Of a stretch of 32,440 nucleotides of DNA, positions 16,575 through 24,819 are shown one piece after another. The position numbers and the translations under genes are program-made. Position 1 is the stretch's first letter; each line of letters begins with the position of its first letter. Origin of the DNA: Oscillibacter sp. (lineage in GTDB: Bacteria; Bacillota; Clostridia; Oscillospirales; Oscillospiraceae); assembly GCA_009773995.1 (NCBI GenBank), contig VSMY01000012.1, forward strand, positions 1-32,440, read 5' to 3'. Below the pieces are notes generated by a model. It worked only from the letters and a program-made list of their open reading frames with translations, did no database searches and was not told the DNA's origin.

Positions 16575-16593
16575 TGGAATCGTTCCTCCTTAT

Positions 16594-17394
16594 TTATCCC
16601 TGATAGATGTGGTCGTTGGCGTCGGGCTTCCAGAGCCAGGCGTGCTCCTCGTCGTCGATGCGGGTCTTCAGCCAGGGGTCCCCCTCCAGGTGCCGGATGC
16701 CCCAGGCGTAGCACATGGCGTAGCCCGGCGCGGCGGTCTGGGAGTGGAAGCCGCTGGTGATGACGGCCAGGCCGTTGTGTCCCGTCTGGTAAATCTCCCC
16801 GTTGGCAAAGCCCGCGCCGAAGCCGTGGGGGTAGTCGAAGCGGTAGAAATAGACCTCCGGCTGGGGATGGTGATGGGGGGGATAGGAGGACCACTTGCCG
16901 GGGTGGTTCAGCACCTCGCCCAGGACCATGTTGGAGAAGGGTGCGTTGTCGTGGTCGAAGAAGGTCTTGATCTCCCGCTCCATGCAGCCCAAAAGCTCGC
17001 CGCTGCACCCGGCGTGCTGGGTCTGGACGGTTTCCGGGGTATACATGACCGCCTCAAAGGGCTTGTCGTTCAGGGTTTTCTGGATGTACAGCTCGCTGTG
17101 GGCCTTGGCGGTGAGAGTGACTTTCTCCCCCCGGCCCGCCAGGAGGCAGTACGCCTCGTGGTGGAAGCAGTCGGGGCGGCTGGCCTCCACGGTCTTCCCA
17201 GCCCACTGGTAGGTCACTTCTCCGGCGAAGAGGAGGACGGCGATTTCTTTTTCCGCCTCCTCAAAGGTGAAAACGTCTCCGGGCTCCAGAATCAGGAGAC
17301 CCACGTCCATCTGAGTGCCCATGTCGTCCGCCGCAGCGTCGATGTAGGGGTTATAGCCCTGCTTGAGTTCGGCGTTTTTATTAAAATAGGTCAT
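16594..17394 (-). CDS. iolB: 5-deoxy-glucuronate isomerase
   Basis: 266 residues, a bicupin protein. The metal-binding stretch PPHHHPQPEVYFYRFDYP and the following GAGFANGEIYQTGHNG are hallmarks of IolB. It isomerises 5-deoxy-glucuronate to 5-dehydro-2-deoxy-gluconate. The ATG at 17394 is preferred because GGGAG is 9 bases upstream; an in-frame ATG at 17403 directly abuts that ribosome binding site. The next pathway enzyme (IolC kinase) is not encoded here. Confidence 0.94.
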   Translation of the reverse strand: MTYFNKNAELKQGYNPYIDAAADDMGTQMDVGLLILEPGDVFTFEEAEKEIAVLLFAGEVTYQWAGKTVEASRPDCFHHEAYCLLAGRGEKVTLTAKAHSELYIQKTLNDKPFEAVMYTPETVQTQHAGCSGELLGCMEREIKTFFDHDNAPFSNMVLGEVLNHPGKWSSYPPHHHPQPEVYFYRFDYPHGFGAGFANGEIYQTGHNGLAVITSGFHSQTAAPGYAMCYAWGIRHLEGDPWLKTRIDDEEHAWLWKPDANDHIYQG

Positions 17395-17426
17395 TGGAAT
17401 CATCTCCCAAATTGTAATTCAAATCA

Positions 17427-17455
17427 TTTTTGCGACGACATGTGCGTCACAAAAA
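17427..17455. promoter_or_regulatory. Inverted repeat between iolE and iolB, operator candidate
   Basis: TTTTTGCGACG and CGTCACAAAAA form an 11-bp inverted repeat with one mismatch around a seven-base centre. It lies 33 bases upstream of the iolB start in an AT-rich pocket. The size and symmetry suit a dimeric repressor. No strong promoter hexamers were found next to it. Confidence 0.4.
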
Positions 17456-17467
17456 TTCCTTGACTCC

Positions 17468-17544
17468 AGCCGCCTGGGGCGGCGGCTCCAGTGACCGGCG
17501 TCACTGGAGGGGGGAATCCAAAGGGGGGACGAAGTCCCCTCTTT
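17468..17544 (-). terminator. Cluster of three hairpins between iolE and iolB
   Basis: Three stems follow the iolE stop on the minus strand: 17519-17544 (AAAGAGGGGAC/GTCCCCCCTTT, one mismatch), a perfect 10-bp stem at 17486-17509 (CTCCAGTGAC) and a 7-bp stem at 17468-17487 (AGCCGCC). None has a good T tract. They may cause partial termination or protect the iolE message, allowing iolE and the iolBDG part to differ in level. Confidence 0.45.
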
Positions 17545-17549
17545 GAGGT

Positions 17550-18452
17550 TTAGAGTCCCGTATGTTCGCGGATGTACTTGCGGCCCTTCATGGCGTACTC
17601 CAGGGGATTCGCCTTGGCGGGATCCTGCTCGGCCTCCACCAGGAGCCAGCCCTGATACCCGGCGTCCGCCAGGACCTTGAACACGGGGTCAAAGTCCACG
17701 TCGCCGTCGCCGGGCACCGTGAACGCGCCGCTGCGCACGGACTGGAGGAAGGACCAGTTGTTCTTCCGGGCCTCCTCGACGACGGGCAGGCGCATGTCCT
17801 TCAAATGCACGTGGCCCACCCGGTCCACGTACTTCTTCAGCATGGTCAGGGGGTCCTCCCCGGCGAAGGTGAAGTGGCCGGTGTCATAGCAGAGGAACAC
17901 ATAGCGGGGGTCGGTGTTCGCCATCATGCGGTCCGTCTCCTCGCTGGTCTGGACCACGGTGCCCATGTGGTGGTGGAAGCAGAGCTTGAAGCCCCGGTCG
18001 GCGGCGATTTTGCCCAGCTTGTTCAGCCCGTCGCAGAAGCGGGCCCACTCGGCGTCGTCCATCACGTGCTTGTGCCCGCCGGTGAGAACCGGGGTGTCCA
18101 TCTGTCCCTGGATGGAGTAGCTCTGCTCGCTGACGTTGATCCGGTTGGCGCCCACGGCGGCCAGAAAGTCCAGGTTCGCCTTGAAGTCCTTCTCCTCCTC
18201 CTCAAAGGGGCGGGTCAGGATAAAGGAGGAATACCAGCGGCTGGCAATGCGCATGCCCCGGAGGTCCAGGGCCTTTTTCAGCTCGGCGGGGTCCGTGGGG
18301 TACTTGTTGCCGATCTCGCAGCCGGTAAAGCCCGCCAGGGCCATCTCGCTGACGATCTGCTGGAAGGTGTTTTCGCCGCCCAGCTCGGGCATGTCGTCGT
18401 TGCACCAGCCAATGGGCGCAATGCCCAGGGAAACGTTTTTGGAATCAAACAT
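17550..18452 (-). CDS. iolE: Myo-inosose-2 dehydratase
   Basis: 300 residues, the usual length of IolE, a xylose-isomerase-like TIM barrel. The N-terminus SLGIAPIGWCNDDMPELGG, the CEIGNKYP motif and CYDTGHFTFAGEDP (metal ligands) fit this family. It dehydrates 2-keto-myo-inositol to 3D-trihydroxycyclohexane-dione. The start at 18452 has AGGAGG 9 bases upstream; a longer in-frame stretch to 18689 runs through the promoter region and is not coding. It is the first gene of the iol operon. Confidence 0.93.
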   Translation of the reverse strand: MFDSKNVSLGIAPIGWCNDDMPELGGENTFQQIVSEMALAGFTGCEIGNKYPTDPAELKKALDLRGMRIASRWYSSFILTRPFEEEEKDFKANLDFLAAVGANRINVSEQSYSIQGQMDTPVLTGGHKHVMDDAEWARFCDGLNKLGKIAADRGFKLCFHHHMGTVVQTSEETDRMMANTDPRYVFLCYDTGHFTFAGEDPLTMLKKYVDRVGHVHLKDMRLPVVEEARKNNWSFLQSVRSGAFTVPGDGDVDFDPVFKVLADAGYQGWLLVEAEQDPAKANPLEYAMKGRKYIREHTGL

Positions 18453-18564
18453 GGGAAACGACCTCCTTGAAAAATTGTCGTCCTGGGGCCCGGCAGGGGC
18501 CCTCCGGGGCAGAGGGGAAAACCGGCGGAAGCGGGACGCTGCCGCAATCGTTTTCGCTATAAAG

Positions 18565-18593
18565 AAATTAGCATTTTCCCGGTGAAAAATCAA
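18565..18593 (-). promoter_or_regulatory. iolE: Promoter of the iol operon
   Basis: On the minus strand TTGATT (18588-18593), a 17-base spacer ending in TGC, then TAATTT (18565-18570): an extended -10 type promoter. The leader to iolE is about 105 bases and GC-rich. Confidence 0.55.
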
Positions 18594-18659
18594 CGGTTTT
18601 TCTCCGCGTTTCTGAAAATTTTCCGTATTCGCCAAAGGTTCTCCGGCTTTTTTTACGCT

Positions 18660-18698
18660 TTGACGGAAGGGTTGACGGAATTTACGCAAACGTTCACA
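18660..18698. promoter_or_regulatory. Repeat cluster upstream of the iol promoter, possible operator
   Basis: TTGACGGAA occurs twice with a 12-base period (18660-18668 and 18672-18680). Next to it, at 18685-18698, lies CGCAAACGTTCACA, centred on the palindrome AACGTT and matching most positions of a catabolite-responsive element in the minus orientation. The cluster is 65-130 bases upstream of the predicted iol promoter, just past the isochorismatase-family stop codon. Confidence 0.35.
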
Positions 18699-18713
18699 AT
18701 CTGCACGCGGAAC

Positions 18714-19415
18714 TCACCAGAGGTCCGTCCAGCCCACGGCGTCCCCCTGGGTTTCGAAGGGCTCCGGAAAGGCGTCGGACGCCAGCATTTCCTCCCGGAT
18801 GGCGGCGGAGAGGTCGGAGACCGTCTCGGGGCCGTAGGAGGCGAAGGCGGCGCTGTCCATGAGCACGGCCCCGGCCCGCTCCATGTCCTCCAGGTTCACC
18901 CGCTGGATTTCCTCCGTCTGGGAGGAGCAGCAGTCCGTCAGCACCACCGTGTTGTACTCCAGGGCGATGGCGTCGTAGCAGGTGGTGCGGACGCAGTTGG
19001 GGGTGGTGGTCCCCGCCAGGATCACCGTCCGCACGTCCAGGCGGCGGAGAATCAGGTCCAGCTCCGTCTGGAAAAAGGCGCTCCACCGGGGCTTGATGAT
19101 GGCGTAGTCCCCCGGCTGGGGGCGGAGGGGCTCCGGGGCCTGGGCGCTGTTGGGCCCCGCGGAGGCGGGACGGCAGGCGTGGCCCCCGGCCTTCCAGGCG
19201 GCGTAGCGGGTCAGCTCCACGTCGCTGCCGTCGGCGCGGTAGACGCGCTTGACGAAGAAGACGGGAATGCCCTTGCTCCTGGCCAGGTCACAGGCGTAGG
19301 CACAGGCGGGGATGGTGGCCTGGGCTCCCTTGATGCAGTGGCCGCCCCGGTGGTCCACAAAGCCGTTCTCCATGTCGATGAGAATCAGGGCCGAGCGGGT
19401 GGGATTGGGTTTCAT
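18714..19415 (-). CDS. Isochorismatase-family cysteine hydrolase
   Basis: 233 residues with the family triad: D14 (LILIDMENGF), K108 (AIIKPRW) and nucleophile C141 (TTTPNCVRTTCYDA), preceded by the expected cis-peptide region. Such enzymes hydrolyse small amides or vinyl ethers (nicotinamide, ureidoacrylate, N-carbamoylsarcosine, isochorismate); the substrate cannot be assigned. The start has AAAGGAGCG upstream. It is the last gene of the unit that starts with the cysteine desulfurase, 15 bp after rlmA. Confidence 0.85.
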   Translation of the reverse strand: MKPNPTRSALILIDMENGFVDHRGGHCIKGAQATIPACAYACDLARSKGIPVFFVKRVYRADGSDVELTRYAAWKAGGHACRPASAGPNSAQAPEPLRPQPGDYAIIKPRWSAFFQTELDLILRRLDVRTVILAGTTTPNCVRTTCYDAIALEYNTVVLTDCCSSQTEEIQRVNLEDMERAGAVLMDSAAFASYGPETVSDLSAAIREEMLASDAFPEPFETQGDAVGWTDLW

Positions 19416-19430
19416 AGGGTCGCGCTCCTT

Positions 19431-20252
19431 TCACAGCTTTTCAAACACATGGATCCGGAAGGAAATCCGCGCCTCCAGCCGCTCCAGGGCCGCCAGGCGC
19501 TCCGCCCCGGCCCTGGGGGTCTTCCAAAAATAGGGCGTCATGCGGAAGAGGTTTTGGATAGCCTCCCGGTTTTCCAGCACGATGGTCTCGTCCACCGGCG
19601 CAATCTCCCGGTAGCGAAAGCCCTCGTAGGGGGTCTCCTTCTCCTCGTTGGGATAGGGCCTTTCATACAGGACGGCCTTCATCTCCCAGAGATGCTCCGC
19701 CCCCGGAACCACGTAGAGAAAGGCTCCGCCGGGCCGCAGGACCCGCCGGAACTCCTCCAGGGCCAGGGGGGAGAAGCAGTTCAAAAGCACGTCCACGCTC
19801 CCGTCCGCCAGGGGCAGGCGGTAGGAGGAGGCCACGGCAAACTCCGCCCCCTTCTCCCGTTTCGCCGCCGCCCGGAGGGCGAATTTCGAGATATCCGTCC
19901 CCGCCGCACGGGGCCGCTTCCCGGCGGCCCGGAGAGCCCGGCAGACTCCCGCGGTGTAGGTCCCCTCGCCGCAGCCCGCGTCCAGCAGGGCGGGCGTTTC
20001 GCCGGAAAGGGCCAAAATTCGACTACAAAGCGTATTTAACAACGGCTGGTAATACCCTTCGGACAGGAATTCCCGCCTTGCCAGCACCATGTCCTTATCG
20101 TCCCCAGGGAGGACGGAGTGCTTTTGATTGGGGGGCAGCAGGTGAACGTAGCCCTCCCTCGCCACGTCGAAGCTGTGGCCCCCGGGGCAGCGGTACACCC
20201 CCGCCTCCCGCTCCAACGGGGCGGCGCAGAGGGGACAGCGGAAGAGGCTCAT
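19431..20252 (-). CDS. rlmA: RlmA-type 23S rRNA (guanine-N1) methyltransferase
   Basis: 273 residues. The N-terminal zinc knuckle has CPLC (C6, C9) and CPGGH (C22, H26), then REGYVHLL and the LPGDDKDMVLARREFLS stretch characteristic of RlmA/RrmA. The SAM-binding motif is LLDAGCGEGTY and a later motif is LNCFSPLALEEFRRVLRPGG. It methylates a guanine in 23S rRNA helix 35 (G745 in E. coli; G748 in the Gram-positive RlmA-II subfamily). The start overlaps the stop of the MATE gene by four bases (ATGA). Close relatives include resistance determinants such as TlrB, so the exact position modified is uncertain. Confidence 0.87.
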   Translation of the reverse strand: MSLFRCPLCAAPLEREAGVYRCPGGHSFDVAREGYVHLLPPNQKHSVLPGDDKDMVLARREFLSEGYYQPLLNTLCSRILALSGETPALLDAGCGEGTYTAGVCRALRAAGKRPRAAGTDISKFALRAAAKREKGAEFAVASSYRLPLADGSVDVLLNCFSPLALEEFRRVLRPGGAFLYVVPGAEHLWEMKAVLYERPYPNEEKETPYEGFRYREIAPVDETIVLENREAIQNLFRMTPYFWKTPRAGAERLAALERLEARISFRIHVFEKL

Positions 20253-21637
20253 TCTTTTGCCCCTCCCGTCACGTCGTTGATCCACTTCCCGCCCCGAATC
20301 CGCCAGAGGCAGAGGGGGAATTTTACAATGCTCTCCAGCTGGATGGCAAAGGCGATGGGCCAGCAGCCAAGCTTGAAGACCAAAGCCACCAGGGCCGTGA
20401 CGGGGAGGCATACCACCCACTGGGGGGCGATGTCCAGGGCCGTGGACCAGAACACGTCGCCTCCGGACCGGAGGACGCCGGTGATGGCGGAGATGCCGCA
20501 GGCGTGGAGGGGAATGGCGGCAAAGCCCATGACGGCCAGGGCCGTGGCAATTTCGGCGGAGAGGCCGAAGAGCTTGAACATGGGGAAAATTACCGGGATA
20601 AACAGCAGGGGCACCAGGGCCAGAGAGAAGACGGCCAGCACCGTCCCCACCAGCACGGCGAACCAGAGAAGCGTCCGGCTCAGGGCCATGACCTTCTCCC
20701 GGCCCTGGCCCTCGCCGATGGCCTTGCCCACCATGACGGCGGTGGCGGCCCCCAGGCCGAAGCAGACCACCAGGAAGAGGCGGTTCAGGTTGCCCATGAC
20801 GGCATTGGCCGCCAGCATCTCCACGGACTTCTCGGTATAGCCCAGGATGACCGTCAGCAGGGAGTTCCCCAGGCCCCAGACGGTCTCGTTGAGGACCACC
20901 GGGGAGGCGTATTTGACGAAGCGGCGCAGCATGTCCGCGCCGGGGCGGAAGAACAGCCCCAGGTGCAGCGGGATCAGCTTGCTCCGCAGGGCGCAGACAA
21001 CGCAGATTATAAACTCGCTGATTCGGGCCAGCAGGGTGGCGATGGCCGCCCCGGCCACCCCCAGGGCGGGGAAGCCGCATTTCCCGAAAATCAGGAGATA
21101 GTTCAGCCCCGTGTTCAGGATGGTGGAAAAGCCGAAGAGCTTCATGCCGAAGCCGGGGTCCTCCACGCTCCGCCGGGCGCTGACGTAGATGGAGGAGAGC
21201 ATGTTAAAGACGTAGGAGAAGCCGATGACCCGGAGGTAGGGCCCGCCCAGAAGGCTGAGGTCGTGGCTGTTGGAGAGGAGGTCCATCACCGGCACCGGGA
21301 AGGCGCAGAAGAGCAGGGCCAGGGGCAGGGTAACGGCGATTCCGAGAAGGGAGGCCACGCCCATGGCGCGGCTGACGCTCTTCTCGTCCCCCTTGCCCCA
21401 GTACTGGCTCACCAGGATCCCTAAGCCGCTCTGGAAGCCGAAAACAATGCTGATGAGGAGGAAGACGGGAACGTTGGCGGTGGTCACCGCCGCCATCTCG
21501 GCGTTCCCCAGGCGGGAGACCATGAAGGTGTCGATGAGCCCCAGGGAAAAGGTGATGAGGTTCTGGAGAATCATGGGCAGGGAGAGCTTGAAGAGCCGTT
21601 TATAGAAGCCGGGCTCACGACGGAGAACATTGAACAT
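20249..21637 (-). CDS. MATE family efflux transporter
   Basis: 462 residues with about 12 predicted membrane segments arranged as two related halves, typical of the MATE family. Recognisable pieces are PMILQNLITFSLGLIDTFMV at the N-terminus, the GILVSQYWGKGD loop, and VNETVWGLGNSLLTVILGY opening the second half. It is expected to export a cationic drug or metabolite in exchange for Na+ or H+; the substrate is not predictable. It lies 35 bp after the cysteine desulfurase gene and overlaps rlmA. Confidence 0.92.
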   Translation of the reverse strand: MFNVLRREPGFYKRLFKLSLPMILQNLITFSLGLIDTFMVSRLGNAEMAAVTTANVPVFLLISIVFGFQSGLGILVSQYWGKGDEKSVSRAMGVASLLGIAVTLPLALLFCAFPVPVMDLLSNSHDLSLLGGPYLRVIGFSYVFNMLSSIYVSARRSVEDPGFGMKLFGFSTILNTGLNYLLIFGKCGFPALGVAGAAIATLLARISEFIICVVCALRSKLIPLHLGLFFRPGADMLRRFVKYASPVVLNETVWGLGNSLLTVILGYTEKSVEMLAANAVMGNLNRLFLVVCFGLGAATAVMVGKAIGEGQGREKVMALSRTLLWFAVLVGTVLAVFSLALVPLLFIPVIFPMFKLFGLSAEIATALAVMGFAAIPLHACGISAITGVLRSGGDVFWSTALDIAPQWVVCLPVTALVALVFKLGCWPIAFAIQLESIVKFPLCLWRIRGGKWINDVTGGAKE

Positions 21638-21672
21638 AAAACACCTTTATCAAATCACAGCATACGATAAGC

Positions 21673-22803
21673 TTACAGCATGGGCATCCGGGTATCCCGG
21701 TGCCGCCGGAGGGCCTGGGCGCAGACGTCGATGTCCGCCTCCGCCGTCTCGGGGCCGAAGCTGAGGCGGATGACCCCGGCGGCCGCCCGCTTGGGGAGCT
21801 TCAGGGCGGCCACCACGTGGCTGGGCTTCCCCTGGTGGCAGGCGGACCCGGCGGAGACGCAGATGCCTTGGCTCCCCAGGTCGTTGACGATGTTTCCGGC
21901 GGGCCAGCCCGCCAGGGACACGGAGAGGATATGCGGGGCCGTTCCCGCCCCCACGACGACCATGTTCGGGATGGCCAGCAGCTTCTCCCGGGCGTAAGCG
22001 TGAAGGGCCGCCAGATGGGCCCGGTCCCGCTCCAGGTGTTCCAGCCGGAGCTCCGCCGCCTTGGCGAAGCCCGCCATCTGGGCCGTGGCCTCGGTGCCGG
22101 AGCGCAGGCCCTTCTCCTGTCCCCCGCCGGGGAGGAGGGGCCGGGGATTCTTCACCCGGGGGCCGATGTACAGGGCCCCCACGCCCTTGGGCCCGCCGAT
22201 CTTGTGGGCGGAGACCGTGACGAAGTCCGCCCCCAGAGCCCTGGCGGAGAGCATTCCCCCCAGGCCCTGGACCGCGTCGGTGTGGAGGAGGGTCTTGGGA
22301 TTTCGGGCGGGGAGTCCCCGGGCGACGTCCGCCACGGGGTACACGGTCCCCACCTCGTTGTTTACCAGCATGAGGGAGACCGCGGCGGTATCGGGCCGGA
22401 CGGCCTCCAGCACCCGCTCCGCCGGAATCGCTCCGTCCTGGTCCGGGGCGAGATAGGTGACCTCGTACCCGTCCCGCTCCAGCCATTTGCAACACTCCAG
22501 AACGGCGCTGTGCTCCACCAGCGTAGTGACGATGTGGCGTCCCACGTGCCGGTTCTGCCAGGCGGCGGCCCGGAGGGCCCAGTTGTCCCCCTCGGTGCCG
22601 CAGGAGGTGAAATACAGCCCCTCCGCCGGGCAGTCCATCAGGGCGGCCACGGCCTCCCGCCAGGCCTCCACCTGTTTTTTCATTCCGGCCCCAAGGGGGT
22701 ACTGGGAGCTGGGATTTCCGTATTGCTTTGTCAGGACTTCCATCATGGCCTCCGCCACGGCCTGGGGGACGGGCGTGGTGGCGGCGTGGTCCAGGTAAAT
22801 CAT
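21673..22803 (-). CDS. Cysteine desulfurase (NifS/IscS family)
   Basis: 376 residues from the ATG at 22803 (AAAGGAG 11 bases upstream; an in-frame extension to 22866 covers the promoter and is not coding). PLP enzyme motifs: IYLDHAATTP, TSCGTEGDNWAL, HTDAVQGLG, the lysine in SAHKIGGPKG (K201) and the persulfide-forming cysteine in SAGSACHQG (C322). It moves sulfur from cysteine onto acceptors for Fe-S clusters or thio-modified tRNA. No iscU is adjacent. The divergent gene is a tRNA methylthiotransferase, which suggests a shared link to sulfur-containing tRNA modification. Confidence 0.92.
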   Translation of the reverse strand: MIYLDHAATTPVPQAVAEAMMEVLTKQYGNPSSQYPLGAGMKKQVEAWREAVAALMDCPAEGLYFTSCGTEGDNWALRAAAWQNRHVGRHIVTTLVEHSAVLECCKWLERDGYEVTYLAPDQDGAIPAERVLEAVRPDTAAVSLMLVNNEVGTVYPVADVARGLPARNPKTLLHTDAVQGLGGMLSARALGADFVTVSAHKIGGPKGVGALYIGPRVKNPRPLLPGGGQEKGLRSGTEATAQMAGFAKAAELRLEHLERDRAHLAALHAYAREKLLAIPNMVVVGAGTAPHILSVSLAGWPAGNIVNDLGSQGICVSAGSACHQGKPSHVVAALKLPKRAAAGVIRLSFGPETAEADIDVCAQALRRHRDTRMPML

Positions 22804-22830
22804 TTGGCAGAAAACTCCTTTCCAAGGGGC

Positions 22831-22859
22831 TTGCCCAAACAGGGGGATTCCAGTATAAT
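22831..22859 (+). promoter_or_regulatory. mtaB: Sigma-A promoter of mtaB
   Basis: TTGCCC and a perfect TATAAT with a 17-base spacer on the plus strand. The predicted start is near 22866, inside the opposing promoter region. Confidence 0.75.
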
Positions 22860-22874
22860 AGGGCATGCCAAGCC

Positions 22875-22903
22875 ATTATATCGAACAATCTTACAAAGCG
22901 CAA
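22875..22903 (-). promoter_or_regulatory. Sigma-A promoter of the cysteine desulfurase operon
   Basis: On the minus strand TTGCGC (22898-22903), a 17-base spacer and a perfect TATAAT (22875-22880). The predicted start near 22868 faces the mtaB promoter, so the two start points are only a few bases apart. Confidence 0.75.
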
Positions 22904-22920
22904 GGAGAATCTGAGCATCT

Positions 22921-24234
22921 ATGAAAGTCGCCATCTACACCCTTGGCTGCAAGGTGAACCAGTACGAGACCCAGGCCATGGAGCAGGAGCTCCGGGCCAG
23001 GGGGCACGAGACCGTTTCCTTCAGCCAGGAGGCAGACGCCTACGTCGTCAATACCTGCTCCGTCACCGCCGCCAGCGACCAGAAATGCCGCCAGGCCGTT
23101 CACCGGGTCCGCCGGGAGCACCCGGAGGCCGTGGTGGCCGTCTGCGGCTGCTGGTCCCAGACCCACGCCGCCGAGGCCCGTGCCCTGGGGGCCGACGTGC
23201 TGACGGGCACCGGGGACCGGATGGGCTTCCTGGGCCTTCTGGAGAAGGCCGTCCGGGAACGGGCCGCCTCCGGCGAGCGCGGCGCCCCCCTGGAGGCGGT
23301 GGACCCGCCCTTTGAGCGGCGGCACTTTGAATGGCTCCCCGCCGGGGGGCCGGGGGGCCGGACGCGGGCCCTTTTGAAGGTGGAGGACGGCTGCGCCAAC
23401 TTCTGCTCCTACTGCATCATCCCCTACGCCCGGGGACCGGTGCGCTCCCTGTCCATGGGAGAGGCGGCGGTCCAGGCCCTGGAGCTGAAAAACCAGGGCT
23501 ACCAGGAGATCGTGCTGACGGGCATTGAGATCTCCTCCTGGGGCCGGGACCTCCACCAGGGGCAGACCCTCATCGACCTTCTGGAGGCCGTCAGCGCCGC
23601 CGTGCCGGGGGTGCGCCTCCGCCTGGGAAGCCTGGAGCCCCGGACCGTTACGGAGGAGTTCTGCCAGCGGGCAGCGGTACTGCCGGACCTGTGCCCCCAG
23701 TTCCACCTGTCCCTCCAGAGCGGCTGCGACGCAACCTTGAAGCGGATGCGCCGGAAGTACGACACCGCACGGTTCTTCCGGTCCGTGGAGCTCTTGAAAA
23801 AAGCCTTCCGCCACTCCGCCGTCACCACGGACCTCATCACCGGCTTCCCCGGGGAGACGGAAGAGGAGTTTCAAGAGACCCTGGCGTTTATTCAAACCTG
23901 CGGCTTCGCCCGGATGCACATCTTCCCCTACTCGGAGCGCCCCGGCACCCCGGCGGCGGAGATGGAGCAGGTGCCCAAGGCCGTCCGGGCGGAGCGGGCC
24001 CGCCGGGCGGCGGACGCCGCCGCCGCCATGCGCCGCGCCTACTTGGAGGACTGCGTGGGGAAGGTCTATGAGGTGCTCTTCGAGCAGCCCGCGGGGGAGG
24101 ACGGCCTGTTCCTGGGCCATGCCCCCAACTACGCGGAGGTGCTGGCAAAGGGGACGGACCTCCACAACCAGGTCCGTCCCGTGAAAATTACCCGGACGGA
24201 CGGCGAGGTCCTGTTCGGAGAGCTGGAGGAGTGA
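22921..24234 (+). CDS. mtaB: tRNA t6A37 methylthiotransferase MtaB
   Basis: 437 residues. The N-terminal MTTase domain has the cluster cysteines C10 (LGCKVNQ), C46 (NTCSV) and C75/C77 (VCGCW). The radical-SAM domain has CANFCSYC (C158, C162, C165) followed by IIPYARGPVRS. A C-terminal TRAM-like domain ends in VKITRTDGEVLFGEL. It adds a methylthio group to N6-threonylcarbamoyladenosine at position 37 of tRNAs reading ANN codons, using SAM and two [4Fe-4S] clusters. The subfamily call (MtaB rather than MiaB or RimO) rests on the GCKVNQYE start. The ribosome binding site is AAGGAG; yfbR follows 4 bp after the stop. Confidence 0.92.
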   Translation: MKVAIYTLGCKVNQYETQAMEQELRARGHETVSFSQEADAYVVNTCSVTAASDQKCRQAVHRVRREHPEAVVAVCGCWSQTHAAEARALGADVLTGTGDRMGFLGLLEKAVRERAASGERGAPLEAVDPPFERRHFEWLPAGGPGGRTRALLKVEDGCANFCSYCIIPYARGPVRSLSMGEAAVQALELKNQGYQEIVLTGIEISSWGRDLHQGQTLIDLLEAVSAAVPGVRLRLGSLEPRTVTEEFCQRAAVLPDLCPQFHLSLQSGCDATLKRMRRKYDTARFFRSVELLKKAFRHSAVTTDLITGFPGETEEEFQETLAFIQTCGFARMHIFPYSERPGTPAAEMEQVPKAVRAERARRAADAAAAMRRAYLEDCVGKVYEVLFEQPAGEDGLFLGHAPNYAEVLAKGTDLHNQVRPVKITRTDGEVLFGELEE

Positions 24235-24238
24235 GGAT

Positions 24239-24814
24239 ATGCGGAGCCACTTTTTCGCCTACATCTCCCGGATGCGGTTCATCCAGCGCTGGGCGCTGAT
24301 GCGGAACACCGCCCCGGAAAACGTGCAGGAGCACAGCCATCAGGTGGCGGTGCTGGCCCACGCCCTGGCGGTGATCCGCAGCAAGAAATTCGGCGGCGGC
24401 GTGGACCCCGGTCTGGTGGCGGCGGCGGCGCTGTACCACGACGCCAGCGAGATCCTCACCGGGGACATGCCCACCCCCATTAAATACGACAACCCCGCCA
24501 TCCAAAGCGCCTATAAGGAGGTGGAGGCGGTGGCGGAGCGGAAGCTCTTAAACATGCTGCCCCAGGAGCTCCGGGGGGCCTACGCCCCGGTGCTGACGGA
24601 CGTGGACCCGGAGGTGGAGCGCCTGGTGAAGGCGGCGGACAAGCTCTCCGCCTATATCAAATGCGTGGAGGAGCTGAAAGCCGGGAACGCCGAGTTTCGG
24701 GAGGCCGCCGCCCAGACCCGGAAGGCCCTGGAGTCCTTCGGCCTGCCGGAGGTGGAGTACTTCCTGGAGACCTTTCTGGAGAGCTTTTCCCTGACGCTGG
24801 ACGAGCTGAAATAA
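24239..24814 (+). CDS. yfbR: YfbR-like 5'-deoxynucleotidase (HD domain)
   Basis: 191 residues. HD-domain metal ligands are visible at H32 (QEHSHQVA), H67-D68 (LYHDASEILTGDMPTPIKYD) and near the downstream KAADKLSAYIKC. The R-W pair near residue 17 and the DMPTPIKYDN signature match YfbR, which removes phosphate from dNMPs. It sits 4 bp after mtaB, with its ribosome binding site inside the mtaB end (GGAGGAG), so it is translationally coupled. A short GC hairpin follows at 24820-24848. Confidence 0.9.
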   Translation: MRSHFFAYISRMRFIQRWALMRNTAPENVQEHSHQVAVLAHALAVIRSKKFGGGVDPGLVAAAALYHDASEILTGDMPTPIKYDNPAIQSAYKEVEAVAERKLLNMLPQELRGAYAPVLTDVDPEVERLVKAADKLSAYIKCVEELKAGNAEFREAAAQTRKALESFGLPEVEYFLETFLESFSLTLDELK

Positions 24815-24819
24815 TTTGC

